Source: Amoebidium appalachense (Eukaryota; Ichthyosporea). Taken from it: a stretch of 64,000 bases of DNA. The notes beneath the pieces are model-generated. The model had not been told where the DNA came from. It saw only the letters and a list, made by a program, of their open reading frames with translations, and did not search any database. Numbering within the stretch: position 1 is the stretch's first letter; each line of letters begins with the position of its first letter. The position numbers and the translations under genes were made by a program. Below are positions 1 through 19,736 of this stretch, piece by piece. The stretch spans positions 10,230,001 to 10,294,000 of the forward strand of contig CAVNZM010000001.1 in the NCBI GenBank assembly GCA_963693365.1, in the 5' to 3' direction.

Positions 1-3
1 TGT

Positions 4-40
<37 letters not shown>

Positions 41-246
41 GATGCCAGTGGGTGGTTCTGGGTTATCAGAGTCGTTTTGTAGATTGCCCTTTCTTATATG
101 CCGAAACTGGTGCTTTCCATTGACTTACGTACTGGCTTTGTGTAGATTTTTATTTTTATTATATAAATCTTATTTCATTTTTGCGGAGTTGTTTGAGTCT
201 CTGTGTAGTGTTCTACCTGCTTCTATGGTTTTTTGTTCGTCTTTAA
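1..246. other. Left edge, no gene seen
   Basis: A G-run fills the first 39 bases. The rest is AT-rich sequence without splice-site-bounded coding potential. The 120-codon frame starting at 42 runs into the adjacent MITE and has no recognisable protein character. Confidence 0.5.
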
Positions 247-849
247 CCCCGGTGTCGGGAGGGTGTCATACTAAGTTACCCATCTCCTATCCCGGGAATT
301 TCTTCAAAAATTGCTCAATTAGTATGGGTAACTTACTAAATTACCCATGTTCCCAAGACAAAGAACAACAAATTTATACAGTTAAAATTGTCGTAGAGAG
401 CTGAAATTTTCTATGAGCACAGCAAATGCATTATATTAATAAGGCGCGCCAAGAGAATAGGGTATTGTATAGATAAATTATGCAATGCGACACGTTTTTC
501 CTCTTCAGCGGGCAGCTTTTTGGCCTCCCTCTGATTGCGTCTGGATTCGCGGCTGCCAAGGCAATTCAACTGATGCCGCCGCTGCCGCCCAGAAACTCTA
601 ATGTGATGGGTAATTTAGTTGCGAGATGGGTAACTTAGTTTAGACCACACCACCCCTTGATGATCGCTTATAGTAAACATTAATTAAACAGACATAAACA
701 CCGCAAAAAAATTATATGTGCGCGGTCTTCACTATGAAAGGCAACTATTCTACTAATAGAAGTGGCCCGTTGCGTGTCGGGGCAAAAAAAAAAGCTGAGC
801 GCCTCAAAGTTGGGTGTACTTATAAGTTACCCATCTTTTAACACCGGGG
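247..849. mobile_element. Non-autonomous TTAA-flanked element (piggyBac-like MITE)
   Basis: The element lies between two TTAA copies (243-246 and 850-853). Its ends are inverted: CCCCGGTGT at the left and ACACCGGGG at the right. TTAA duplication with termini starting in C residues is the hallmark of piggyBac-type insertion. There is no transposase frame in the 603 bp. A short motif, ATGGGTAA(C/T)TTA in either orientation, recurs about six times (near 273, 322, 339, 603, 623 and 824). These copies are clustered towards the ends and may be transposase-binding sites, which is inferred. Assignment to a superfamily rests on the TTAA and the termini only. Confidence 0.7.
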
Positions 850-1503
850 TTAACCGTGACTGCCGCTCGTGAATGCATAACCATCCCCCCCCCCCCCCCC
901 CCCCCCCTCCCCCCCCCCCCCTTTCCCCCCTCTATCTTCTTCCCTCTGCACCTCTTTCTCTCATCCGTCAACCCAGCCAACTTTTTCCTTTTTTTTATTT
1001 AGATTTTTTTTAGTTTTGTGGTTTTTTTCCAGCAGTAGTTGTTTTTTCGACAACATAGAATTCTAAGCACAACACCATTTGGCTAATTACTGTGTGCACG
1101 CAGATTTGACCAGACACAGGCACCAAAGACACAGCCGCAGCAACAGGGCGCAAAGCAGGAGGGGTACGTGTGTGTGTGTGTGCGCGCGTGCCTCGCTCTT
1201 TGTGTACGAGCATGTGGTTGCCTGCATGAGCTTGCTTGCGTTCGTGCGTGCGTGCGTGCGTGCGTGCGTGGGTGCAAACGTGAGTGCTCGTGTGTGTGGG
1301 CGGGTGTAGAGTGTACGTCTTTGGGGGGTGGCACTTTAGGATGAACACTGATGGGCAGGCACCTCGTAAATGGACGTGTCTTGCCCCCCCCCCCCCCCCC
1401 TTTTCCCCTTGCCCCCCCCCTCGTCTTTATATTGTTCACCTTTTGCAGCCCTCTGATGAGTACATTATTCCCCCCCCCCCCCCCCCCCCCCCTCTTGATG
1501 ACT
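850..1503. other. Low-complexity spacer upstream of the RhoGAP exons
   Basis: C-tracts (883-922), a T-rich stretch and a TG/CG-rich microsatellite (about 1160-1300). I find no exon of the upstream half of the RhoGAP gene here. Confidence 0.5.
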
Positions 1504-1785
1504 TGGGTCCTCCCTGAGGATGGGCTCTGCTTATGACGCATACTGTGCACATGGCTGATGTTGCATACTTGAATGTTTGCCTTTGCATGTGTCCTGCACC
1601 ATGCTTCTCGTCGTGTATGCGTACTTCGTACCGTGTTCCGCATTCAAACCCCCCTCCCTCCCTGAGGAATGCATCAGTCCTAATGTCTTGTACGATAGTA
1701 GTCCTGGCTTCTTATTTTTTTTTTTTTTTTTTTTGGGGGGGGCCTTATTCTACAAATCTGTTTCCACGTTTGCAACCCCTTAATG
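1504..1785. repeat. Interspersed repeat family 1, copy a
   Basis: The stretch starting with CCTGAGGATGGGCTCTGCTTAT near 1512, through GCATTCAAACCCCC near 1645, to a terminal TTAATGTATACC is found again at 62290-62495. Its middle part recurs at 43928-44012. All copies are intronic or intergenic. Copies differ by many substitutions and by their internal C/T/G runs. The class (SINE or MITE) is not clear. Confidence 0.55.
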
Positions 1786-1814
1786 TATACCTTCCCCTCC
1801 CCATCCACACGCAG

Positions 1815-7373
<5,559 letters not shown>

Positions 7374-8470
7374 GAATGCCTAAATCCAAACAGCTTGCAA
7401 GTATCAAGAATGCAACCCATCTCCCGCCTTTCTCTCTGAATCAACCGCTGTTGACATTTGTATCACTTTTCTAATACTTTTCACAGCTTTTATGCAATAG
7501 TTTGGAATCAGTAAGTTCTGTTCTAATTGTTCAAATCCGATTGGGTGTCACTGGTTAAGGCCTTTTCAGAGTCACGTGCCGTTTTGTTGTATCCGGCATG
7601 CTTAGTAGACTGAGAGCTGATGCATCTATGTTTAGCAACATGTACATCTTAGTCTAAGACTTCATGTAGCGCGTACGTTTTAAGGCCCTCGGGTTGGGAA
7701 TTTTGAGCTTCTCTTCCCCCCCCCCCCCCCCCCCCCTCTCTCCCCTCATGCCCTCTACACACGCGTGCACACACACACACATTCACACACATTCCGACCA
7801 CACGCGAGCGCACACACGCTCGTACACGTGTAAACACACACATACGCATGCACACGACTACCTCAACACCATACCCACCCCCCTCCTCCCCCCTCCCCCC
7901 CCCCCCCCCCCTCTCTCCCCCCTCATACACACACACGGGCAGTCACCAACCCCCCCCCCCCCCCCCCCCCCCCTCTGCCCTCCTCCTCTCCTGCTTCTTT
8001 TCTGCTTTGTGCGAATCTGTGCTACCGATGAATTGAAAGAGCACCACCGTAGCTAAAACGGAAGTGCGCGTTACACACTATCAAGACACATACACCACGC
8101 AGGTTTTTTATCGTTGTTGTACGTACATAGTGGACCGGCCTCCACTTTTAATAGCATAGTAAACTCAAACAGTAAATCATATACGTTGCTGTGCCGCTAT
8201 AGCTACGATCCCCCGTTGATTATTATAGAAGCGAATTGTGGCTTTTGAATACTCATACATACGTATTTGCGACCACTAGTACCCTAAATTTAGACATGAT
8301 CGTTGTACATCAGTGAACAAACATGTATAGATATCTAGCTTAGCTTTGCGATCGAATTCTTTCGACGTCGTGCGTACCAGTTCCCCATTCCCTAATTAAT
8401 AAGCCTATAGGTATCGTGCGGTTGCAAGGAAGGCGCGGGGGAGCTGTTCTTTTTTTCTTTTCCTTTTTCT

Positions 8471-8520
<50 letters not shown>

Positions 8521-9221
8521 CCCGGCGGTCTTTCGTTTGTTTGGGGTGGGACGTCTGGCCTAGTCTCCAAGGCTATGTACCCACTGGCTTACGTAAGTGG
8601 CCGGGCACTACTACGCCGCGGGACTTCGCCTGCGGCAACATACAAGGTATGAGGTATGTTGAGCCGGGCCGCAGGAGACAGTCACTCAATACTATTGTAC
8701 GTCTGGCCGTTCCTCTGGATTACGTAATCTATGTTTGACATTTGAGTGAACTGATTTATTACCAATCAGCAGCTTCCAAATCCAGGCGCAAATGTTACTC
8801 GTGCAGGCTGATCATTCGCAGGCTTATGTAGAGCACAGCCATGATGGGAGCTTATCAAAACATAAAAATAAGCAGAAAAAGTAACTTACATATTAAATTA
8901 TAGCTTGTATATACGTTTGGGAGCGTTAAGAGCGCTCATTATTGTGACGGGACATTGAATCAGTCTGATTCAGCCATGTAGCTCCAACAGAGTAAGCCAA
9001 TGGCCAGCAAGCAATAGATCTGTTTTAGATCTGATCACATATCTCGCCAATCGACCGCACAGCTCCGCCGGGGTCGGAATGGGAGGACTTTCGAATTCAG
9101 CACAAAGAGTTGTCACTACAGTGAAGTGGGTGTTACGGCTGTATATGTTCCACGTCTACATCTTTTTTTACAAGTCTCTAGTGCAATGCAGTAAAAGCTA
9201 TCTTTAGTTTAGTCATTTAAA
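7374..9221. other. Intergenic region between RhoGAP and the coiled-coil gene
   Basis: About 1.8 kb. It holds CA/C-rich tracts (7717-7980) and a C-run of about 46 bases (8473-8519). The remainder is unique AT-moderate sequence with no exon that I could support on either strand. Confidence 0.55.
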
Positions 9222-12320
<3,099 letters not shown>

Positions 12321-13275
12321 AAGGCTTCTCGTCTGACTTCTTTAACAACGTTAACCATGATACCGTAATAATGATGCCCAGGCTCCAGCCTTAAAGTTGC
12401 TCACGGCAAATTGCATCCTGCCCCCTCCCACAGCCCCGCCATCGTTTTTTTTTTTTGCTTTTATTCTTTTTTTTCCTTTGTTTTTTTCCAAATTTGTTTT
12501 GAAGTTTTCACTGAACAACTTCTCGTTGCCATTTTATCATGAGTCGTTTAGCCATCTGGCCATAAGCCTTCCGCAAGGAGGTATCACATTCGTTGTGAAA
12601 TATGATATGCTACTGCGCAAGTACGTTAAATTGGTGGCGGTGATGGTGGTGGTGGTTGCGTGGTGCACTACGTCGGCCGAGGGCGCGCGGGGGGACTCCG
12701 GCCCCCCCTCCCTCCCCCCCCCCCCCCCCCCCCCCCCCCCTCCCCCCCCCCCCCCCCCCCCCCCCCCTCCCCGCCGGGAGTATCATTCAATAAAAATCAG
12801 GATTTGCCTGGACTTCTTGCAAGCCTGAGCAATGCATCATGCGGGTGATGCCGGAATTCAATAAATTCGAATATCATTTCTTTCGATCTCAGGCTGGCAA
12901 GTGAACTCCGTACATGACGTAATCTGAACCCGATTAGCCTATTAGTAACTCTGACATGTATGGCAGGCTAATATTGCACTTGCGCAAATTTTATAGCACG
13001 TTTTTTCGAAGCTCCTCTCTCGTTTTTCCCCCCCCCCCCCTCCCCCTCCCCCCCCCCCCCCCATTTTTTTGAAGTGTGGGGAGGGGGCCGAAGGAACTGG
13101 GGAGGGGAGGGGGGAGGGGGGGGGGGGGTTGTCCTCGAATTTGGGTTTAGGCTCGATAATTCCCTGACACGTGTATACATGCAGCTACCGCTAGAAAGCT
13201 CAAAAAAATTTCAGTGGGGCATACAACAACAATCGGCGTTGACCCACTCCCCCTCCCCCTCCCCCCCCCCCCCCC

Positions 13276-13310
<35 letters not shown>

Positions 13311-13431
13311 CCTTCCCCCCCCGCCCAACACACACACACCACGCCGGTGACCACCACCACAACCACCACCAAAGCACACATGCAAGTTCCCGGACACATC
13401 TTGACAAGCACATGTTACAGTACACAAGATG

Positions 13432-13476
<45 letters not shown>

Positions 13477-14199
13477 AACACACACACACACACACACACA
13501 CGCACACTACAAACACACACACAGTCACACCGTGACGTGTGCACATACACACACCACCCGGGGGATGGGGGGAGGGGCGAGGAGGGCCCCGGGGGGAGGG
13601 GGCGAGGAGGGGGGGGGGGGAAGGGGGGGAGATAGGTGGGGCGTTTTAAAACAAAAAAGAAGAAGGAAGAGGTAAAACTTTGAAGCCAGTAGAAAGGATA
13701 GTGCATGTGGTGGTGGGTGGGTGTGAAAACTTCCCCGGCCCCGGGGGAAGGGGCGAGAGGGGGGGGGGGGGGGGGGGGAGGGGGGGGAAGGAGGAGGCAA
13801 CGAACAGAATTATAATGGCCAAGCGGTGTGACAGTCTGAAGTGGGTTGGCGTGGGTACGAACTGTGAGTGGCAGCCCATGCTTGAACACACATGAGCACA
13901 CACACGCGTGTGCACACACATATGCATGTATATACGTACACACAACGGTGACACACCTCAGCACAAATGGTGGGATATTAATATAAATAAACGACGGATG
14001 GTGGAGAAAAATCCCCAGTGGCCACTGAAGATGCACACACTTGACGATCGAGGAAGACAAAGTCACCACTGATGAAGAGAAACGACGAGGAGCAGTAGAC
14101 TTTCGTTGGGAGGCATCTTGATCACGTAGATGTGTCAACTGCTGTCCAGGGCCCCAACCTACTCAAAAACCACTCGATGACGGACACCAGTGCACGGGT
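12321..14199. other. Spacer with C, G and CA tracts; no gene seen
   Basis: It contains T-rich sequence, C-runs (12714-12772, 13027-13062, 13255-13320), (CA)n near 13436-13530 and G-rich tracts (13560-13790). The copia 3' LTR expected to the left of 14200 is not here: neither LTR terminus occurs in this stretch. Confidence 0.5.
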
Positions 14200-15818
14200 T
14201 CAGTCACGAAGGCCGAGGTTGGCACGGTGTGTCCGGTGGGCCGGACCAGCCAGAGGCTTGGTGAAGATGATGTCGGCCAGGTTCTGCTTGGTGTCTATGT
14301 AGGTCACGGTAACTGTCCCCACTGTTGATGTAATCCTTGGTGTTGAAGTAGCGAACGGCAATGTGCTTGGTCCGGTGCTTCATGGTGTTGGAGTGGACCA
14401 GAGCAATGGTGGACTGATTGTCACAGTACACCGGGGTGGGCTCGGTCATGGGGTAGCCCAGCTCCTTGAGCAGGTCACGGTGCCAGGCAACATCTTGCAC
14501 GGCAGCATTGAGGGCCAGGGGCTCGGCCTCACATGTGGAAGTTGCAGTGATCGACTGGAGCTTGGAGTGGTAGGTGACGGGGGTGCCGTCGAGGAGGATG
14601 ACGTACCCAGACGTGGAACGACGGGTGGTGGGGCAGCCAGCAAAGTATGAATCCGAGTAGCATTCGAGGATGGGCACCTTGCTGTTGGGGGCCTTCTTCT
14701 TGTAGTAGAGGCCGAGGTTGATGGTGCCGATCAGGTAACGAACGACACGGAGAAGAAGCTCCCAGGCAGTCTTGGTGGGCTTGAAACTGAAACGGCCGAG
14801 GTAGCCAATGGGATAAGAGATGTCAGGCCGGGAGCACTGTGACCGAGCAACCCACAGCAGACAGCCGAGGAGTTCACGGTAGGGGACGGTGTTGGGCAGG
14901 AAGGAGAGGGAGGCCTCGTTGATGATGACGGTGCCCACGGGGATGGGGGTGGCCTTGGGCTTGGCATCGACTACGTTGAAGTCGTTGATGATGTCCTTGA
15001 TGTAGGAGGACTGCAGCAGCTTGAGGGAGTCGTTGGTGTAAAGCAGCTGGGTGCCGAGGAAGATGTCTGGCAGACCGACCTTGCACTCGGCAGACTTCAT
15101 GATGTGGGCAACAAGCTCCTTCATGAGGGTGGAGTACTGTGTGCAGGTGATGATGGCATCATCAACGTAGTTGCCCAATCGGATGATGTCCCCGTTGGGG
15201 AACTGACGGATATAAACACGGATCGGAACGAAGACGGACGAGGCCGTGGGCAACAAGGATGGAGTTGAAGAACTCGTACCATGCCAGGGAGGCCTGCTTG
15301 AGTCCGTAGACTCGGAGGGCCTTCTTGAGTTTCCAGACTTTGTGTTCGTTGCCGGGGAGGATGAAACCAGGAGGCTGCTCCATGTACAAACTCTCGTTGA
15401 GGGGGCTGTTGAGGAAGGCCGTGCTGATGTCGAGCTGATCGATCTCGTGATCCTGCTGCACACCGAGGGCAAGCAGGGCACGGACGGAGGAAGACATGAC
15501 GACGGGGGAAGAGTTGTCACCGTAGTCAACACCGTAGACTTGGGTGAAACCCTTGGCCACACCACGACCCTTGATCTTGGTGCCAGCAGCATTGGCAGAG
15601 TTGAGCAACTTCTTCGTGACAATCCACTTGAATCGGATGATGTTGGCATCGGAGGGGGGTTCAACCACGTCGAAGATGTCCTTGTCGATGAAGGCCTTGT
15701 ACTCGGCAGTGAGGGCAGCAACCACGTCATCGCCCTTAGGGCCGGAGCACAGCTTCTGAATCGACCGGGGCAGCTCAGACACAGTGACATCAAGGCTGCG
15801 CCGTGAGATGCTCACCAT
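14200..15818 (-). pseudogene. copia reverse transcriptase and RNase H region
   Basis: The RT core is recognisable from the RFKWIVTKK-like start through LDISTAFLNSPL and PPGF to the catalytic YVDD (NYVDDAII). RNase H follows with YSDSYFAG, TRRSTSGYV and DNQSTIAL, and the usual copia terminus NLADIIFTKPL. The frame breaks between the RT fingers/palm part and the YVDD part (near 15185), and again by one base in a G-run near 14315 before the NLADIIFTKPL tail. The catalytic aspartates that I can see are intact. Confidence 0.9.
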
Positions 15819-16089
15819 AGCCGTGGCAGCCCGGGAGGACAGACGGGAAGAACGACGGGGGACGGGACGGAGAGGCTCATGGGCCCGGGGGGGTGGCTGG
15901 GGCAGACACCCGGGGGTCGGGGATGGGAGCCTGGAAGCCAGGGATGGGTGCTGTGTTGAGGGGGGAGTTGGATGCCACGGGGCTGGACGGGGCCGAGTGG
16001 AACTCCGGAGACCCAGGACGAACCGGGGTCACATGACCAGGTACGTGGTCATCGACGGCGGGGGCCGGCAGCAGAGGTTGCTGGCCGGT

Positions 16090-16120
<31 letters not shown>

Positions 16121-16180
16121 GCCACGGGGGCAGGCACACGACGGGGGGAACGACGGATAATCACCGACGGAATTTCATCG

Positions 16181-16834
16181 TCATCGGAGGGGGGATCGAG
16201 GGACGGCAGGGATGTATCGATTGAGGCCGGCTGATTGGTGGCTTGCACAGAAATTTGATTGGATGCCGTGGTGAATCGTGATTCGTCGAAGACGACATCG
16301 CGGTAGATGTTGACCATGTTGCCTCGTAGATTCATGATGTTGTGAGCCTTGTTGGTGATGTCCCAGCCCACGTAGACGGATGCCGAGTTTGACGGTAGAG
16401 GCCAACTTGTCTCGTTTTAAGGCAGGCACGTGTACATAGGCGGGGCAGCCAAACACGTGCAGGTGGGAGATGTCAGGCTTGACACCGTAGAAGACTTCAA
16501 ACGGAGTACGGCCGTTGGCAGCTCTGGCCGGGGTCACGTTGATGATGTAGGCAGCATGCTTGAGAGCAGCCCCCCACAGCTTGGGGGAAAGGGAGTCGTC
16601 CTTGTTCAAGTTATGGTGAAGGAAGCACCGAACGATCTCTTGCAGATCCCTCATCTTCCGTTCAACGAAGCCGTTGAGCTGAGGGCAGTCAACCGGGGCA
16701 AACTCCTGAACGATGCCCTTAGACTGGCAGTACTGCTCCATGGCATGGGAGGTGAACTCGGACCCGGAGTTGGAACGGAAGTGGGTCACCACCTTGTCGG
16801 GCTGCTTGTCGATGCCCTCGACCAGGGCCTTGAC
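16181..16834 (-). pseudogene. copia integrase core, downstream half
   Basis: It contains HFRSNSGSEFTSHAM, NGFVERKMRDLQEIVRC and the copia-typical RTPFEVFYGVKPDISHLHVFGCPAYVHVP. The second catalytic aspartate, normally in SDNGGEF, reads as asparagine (SNSGSEF). The glutamate of VERK is present. The first half lies beyond the inserted solo LTR, at 17781-18069. A proline-rich spacer follows at 16371-15877 in another frame and includes a run of about ten prolines from a C-run. Confidence 0.85.
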
Positions 16835-16839
16835 GTACT

Positions 16840-17775
16840 TGTTGTAATACGTAGTATTTACATATTGTAAGATCTTCTCAGTTCGTGTTATGTTTTCATT
16901 CATTTACTTAGTGAAAGAGATGTGCTCCTTGTACGTAAATTATGACATCGATCTCCAGTGTGTCTGAGTACTTGTAATCGTGTTGTGTCGGCTATATTCG
17001 TGTGTTTAGATATCGATTACAGCAACTGATTATAGGTACACGAGTCTACCCAGTGAGGGAGAAACGTGTACATGTTATGTGTACATGAATATCTTCGGTT
17101 ACAACTGTGTTTTCATGTTCGTGTTTTCTGTCCTGCTTTCTTTTCTTTTTTCCTCTTTCTTCTTCTTTCTTTTCTCTTTCTTTCTTCTCTTGTTTCCTTT
17201 CACATAATTATATTTCTTTCTCACTAATATACGTTGAGTAGATTTATATTACTCGTTTTGTTTTGATTGGTAGAAAAACACTTAGGTTACACTTTAGCTT
17301 GTCATGTATGATTCATAGCTTAGTCAACCGCTTTTGTTTTGTGTGTTGCCGTACTATATCCAATCAGTGGACTTAGTCAGAAAATGTCTGAGTCTTTGTA
17401 GCGGGTGATAGGTACGAAACATCACCTCTTTCCTCGTTACTTTTCACCTCATTTCTTTCTTATAGCTGTGACCTATGGTGTGCGTTCCTGTGTCTCCGGA
17501 TATATCCGGGAAATAATCAGTTAATTGTGATTGGTTATTTTAGACATAGATCTGATTTCCGACTGGTCGGAAATCATGTATGGATTTGACTTAAGGGAAT
17601 TTCAGGTATTTATGCGAGATCAAAATAAATTCAGTTCAGTCGTGTCTAAACATTGATGTCTGTTGTGTACACTGCTCCGATCGTTCCGTGTTTTGTTGTT
17701 GTGTGTCTGTGGTGTTTTCACACTGCCGCACGACTGTGTCTCTGCTTCCATCCCAAATACTTATATAATTTTACA
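16840..17775 (+). mobile_element. Solo LTR (936 bp) inserted in the copia integrase
   Basis: The insert begins TGTTGTAATACG and ends TTTTACA. It is flanked by a 5-bp direct repeat GTACT at 16835-16839 and 17776-17780. Taking out the insert and one GTACT restores an uninterrupted integrase frame across the joint, which supports the boundaries. A TATTTATG box and AATAAA near 17615-17630 give the LTR a plus orientation. Only the first dozen bases resemble the LTR of the host copia element, so it is a different family. Confidence 0.9.
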
Positions 17776-17780
17776 GTACT

Positions 17781-19618
17781 CGAGAGTCTCCGATCGATCA
17801 CGGAGGAGGTACACGATGGTGTATCCGGAGGCATCACAGGTACAGACGAGGGCCACCTTGTAGCCACCATAGGAGGCACAAGGAGGCTCAAAGAAGTCCA
17901 TGTGCCACTTGGCACCGGGGAAGGGGCACTGGGTTCTGGTGCCGGGGAACGGGGCCTTGGTGGTCTTGCCGGAGACACAGCCGAAGCAATCAGTGGTGTC
18001 AGCCACCGAGAGGGATGAGGGGAGGCCCGTCACGAGGTCACCTCTCACCATCTTGGTGAGGGTGGGCATGGCACGGTGGCCGGGACGATGGTGCCAGAGC
18101 TTGGGACAAATGTTGACCTTGACGTTGGCAACCAGGGCAGTGACGGACCCAGGGTGGAGGGACGTATCTCATAGTCGGTGATGAAGTACAGTACATCGTT
18201 GCCGGTGAGAGTACACACAATGTTGCCACCACGAGTGTAGGGAAGGAGGGGAATTCATCCTCATCATCAAGGTGGGCAAGGATACCCGACTTGGAGGCCA
18301 TCCAGGGGGAAATCAGGAAGGCCGGGGAGTCGGGCACATAGAGTGTGTTGAGGCTGAGAACCGAGGTAACTCCGTCGTAGTTGACAGCCAGGTTGATGAT
18401 GCCACGGTGATGAGCAGTTACAATGCCGAGACCGTGGACTTCGATCGGGGGGCACGGCTCGAGGGTGGAGAAGTACTCCTTGACGGGGAACACATGGACG
18501 TTGGAGGCCGAGTCCCAGCAGGGGTCCATGGTGAGGGAAGCCGCCGTGGTTGAGACGAGGGCAAAATGCACCTCTTTGCCAGTCTTGGAGCTGGCACAGT
18601 GACGACGGGCAACGGAGCAGCCAGGTTTGTCACATTGAGTGACATGATGATTCTCGTGGAAATAAGCACAATCGAGGGGGCCAGTGGTCTTGGCACGGGG
18701 TTGGCTGTGATGACGGTTACCCCCTTTACGTGAGGGGAATGGTGACCGGGAACGGGGACCGGGGGAGCGGGACCGGGGATAATCACGGTTGATGGAGGAG
18801 GATCGATCATTGGAACGACCACGGTGGAGACGGGAGACGGAGCTGTCACATCGGGGGATCCGGTGACGCAGGTCGTCCTTGGGAAGGACACAGCTTTGCA
18901 GGGCACGTGCAGTACGGACGGAGAGGGAAGACCCGGATCCAGAGTTGGTGAGACCTTCACGAATCTCAGCAGCTCGGATGTGACTGATGAGTCGGTTGTA
19001 GGTGTCGTAGTTGACGTTACGACGGAAATATCGGCAATTATAGCCTGGATGTCGGAACACACCAGTTTACGGTTCTTCTTGAGGTGGATGAAGAAGTTGT
19101 CAACCATGGTCTTGTGAGGGATTGGCTCATCGAGGATGTGCAGGGTAGTGCACAGACGGCGTGCCATGGTGAGGTAAGCCGTGACCGTCTTGAAGTCCTT
19201 GAGTTCAAGCTCATGGTAGTCGAGGAGGATTCGACGAGCACGATCTTCACGTTCAGCCGCATAGGTCATACGGAGGTTGTGGAAAGCTTGGGCAGGTGAC
19301 ACATCATCGTGAATTTGGCCAGAATTATACAGCTCATCATTGGAGACGAGTTGAGTAAACATCTGTTCAAGGAAGTTGGAAGCCTCCGCGGTGTAGGCCT
19401 CCTCAGTGTCATAGCCGTGCCACTCGTTCTCGTCGGAAGGATCGACCCACTCGGGGGCCTTGATGACGGGCCCCTAACTTGGCCGCGATGGTGGTACGCA
19501 GATATCGGAAGATGACGGGTTCCCACTCATAATAGGTGAGACGTTTACCGGACTTCTTGTCCGTGGTGTCCTCCCCTTTCCAGGGGTTGAGGTTGAGGTA
19601 CGCAGGCTTCTCCGACAT
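17781..19618 (-). pseudogene. copia gag, protease and N-terminal integrase
   Basis: Gag starts at ATG 19618-19616 with MSEKPAYLNLNPW and continues through a UBN2-like stretch (DYHELELKDFKTVTAYL). An RS-rich linker follows. The zinc knuckle starts CAYFHENHH, with phenylalanine where the second cysteine of CX2CX4HX4C is expected. The protease active-site region reads WDSASNVHVF, close to the usual DSGA motif. The pre-integrase region and the first integrase aspartate (HMDFFEPP) lie at 18069-17781. Frame changes occur near 19472, 19040 and 18240. Confidence 0.85.
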
Positions 19619-19723
19619 GGTGATCAATCAGTCAGACGACGCGCGGGAGAGAGATCAGATCGGTATTCAAATTTGAATAGTTTCGACTGCAGCGAGAAAA
19701 TGTGTTGCGAGAGCGTGCGAAAA

Positions 19724-19736
19724 TGGGCCTTTAACC
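19724..19736 (-). other. Primer binding site, half-tRNA type
   Basis: The minus-strand sequence directly after the LTR end CAACA is GGTTAAAGGCCCA. Drosophila copia is primed by the anticodon-loop half of initiator tRNA-Met, with a site like GGTTATGGGCCCA. The match is 11 of 13 and sits at the expected place, so the same priming mode is likely. Confidence 0.65.

Noticed and set aside
42-404. 120-codon plus-strand frame at the left edge
   Set aside because: It spans the border of the TTAA element and has no recognisable protein features or neighbours.
15246-15806. Plus-strand frame of 186 codons opposite the copia RT
   Set aside because: Shadow of the minus-strand RT frame. The same holds for plus-strand frames at 14363, 16430, 18272 and 18824.
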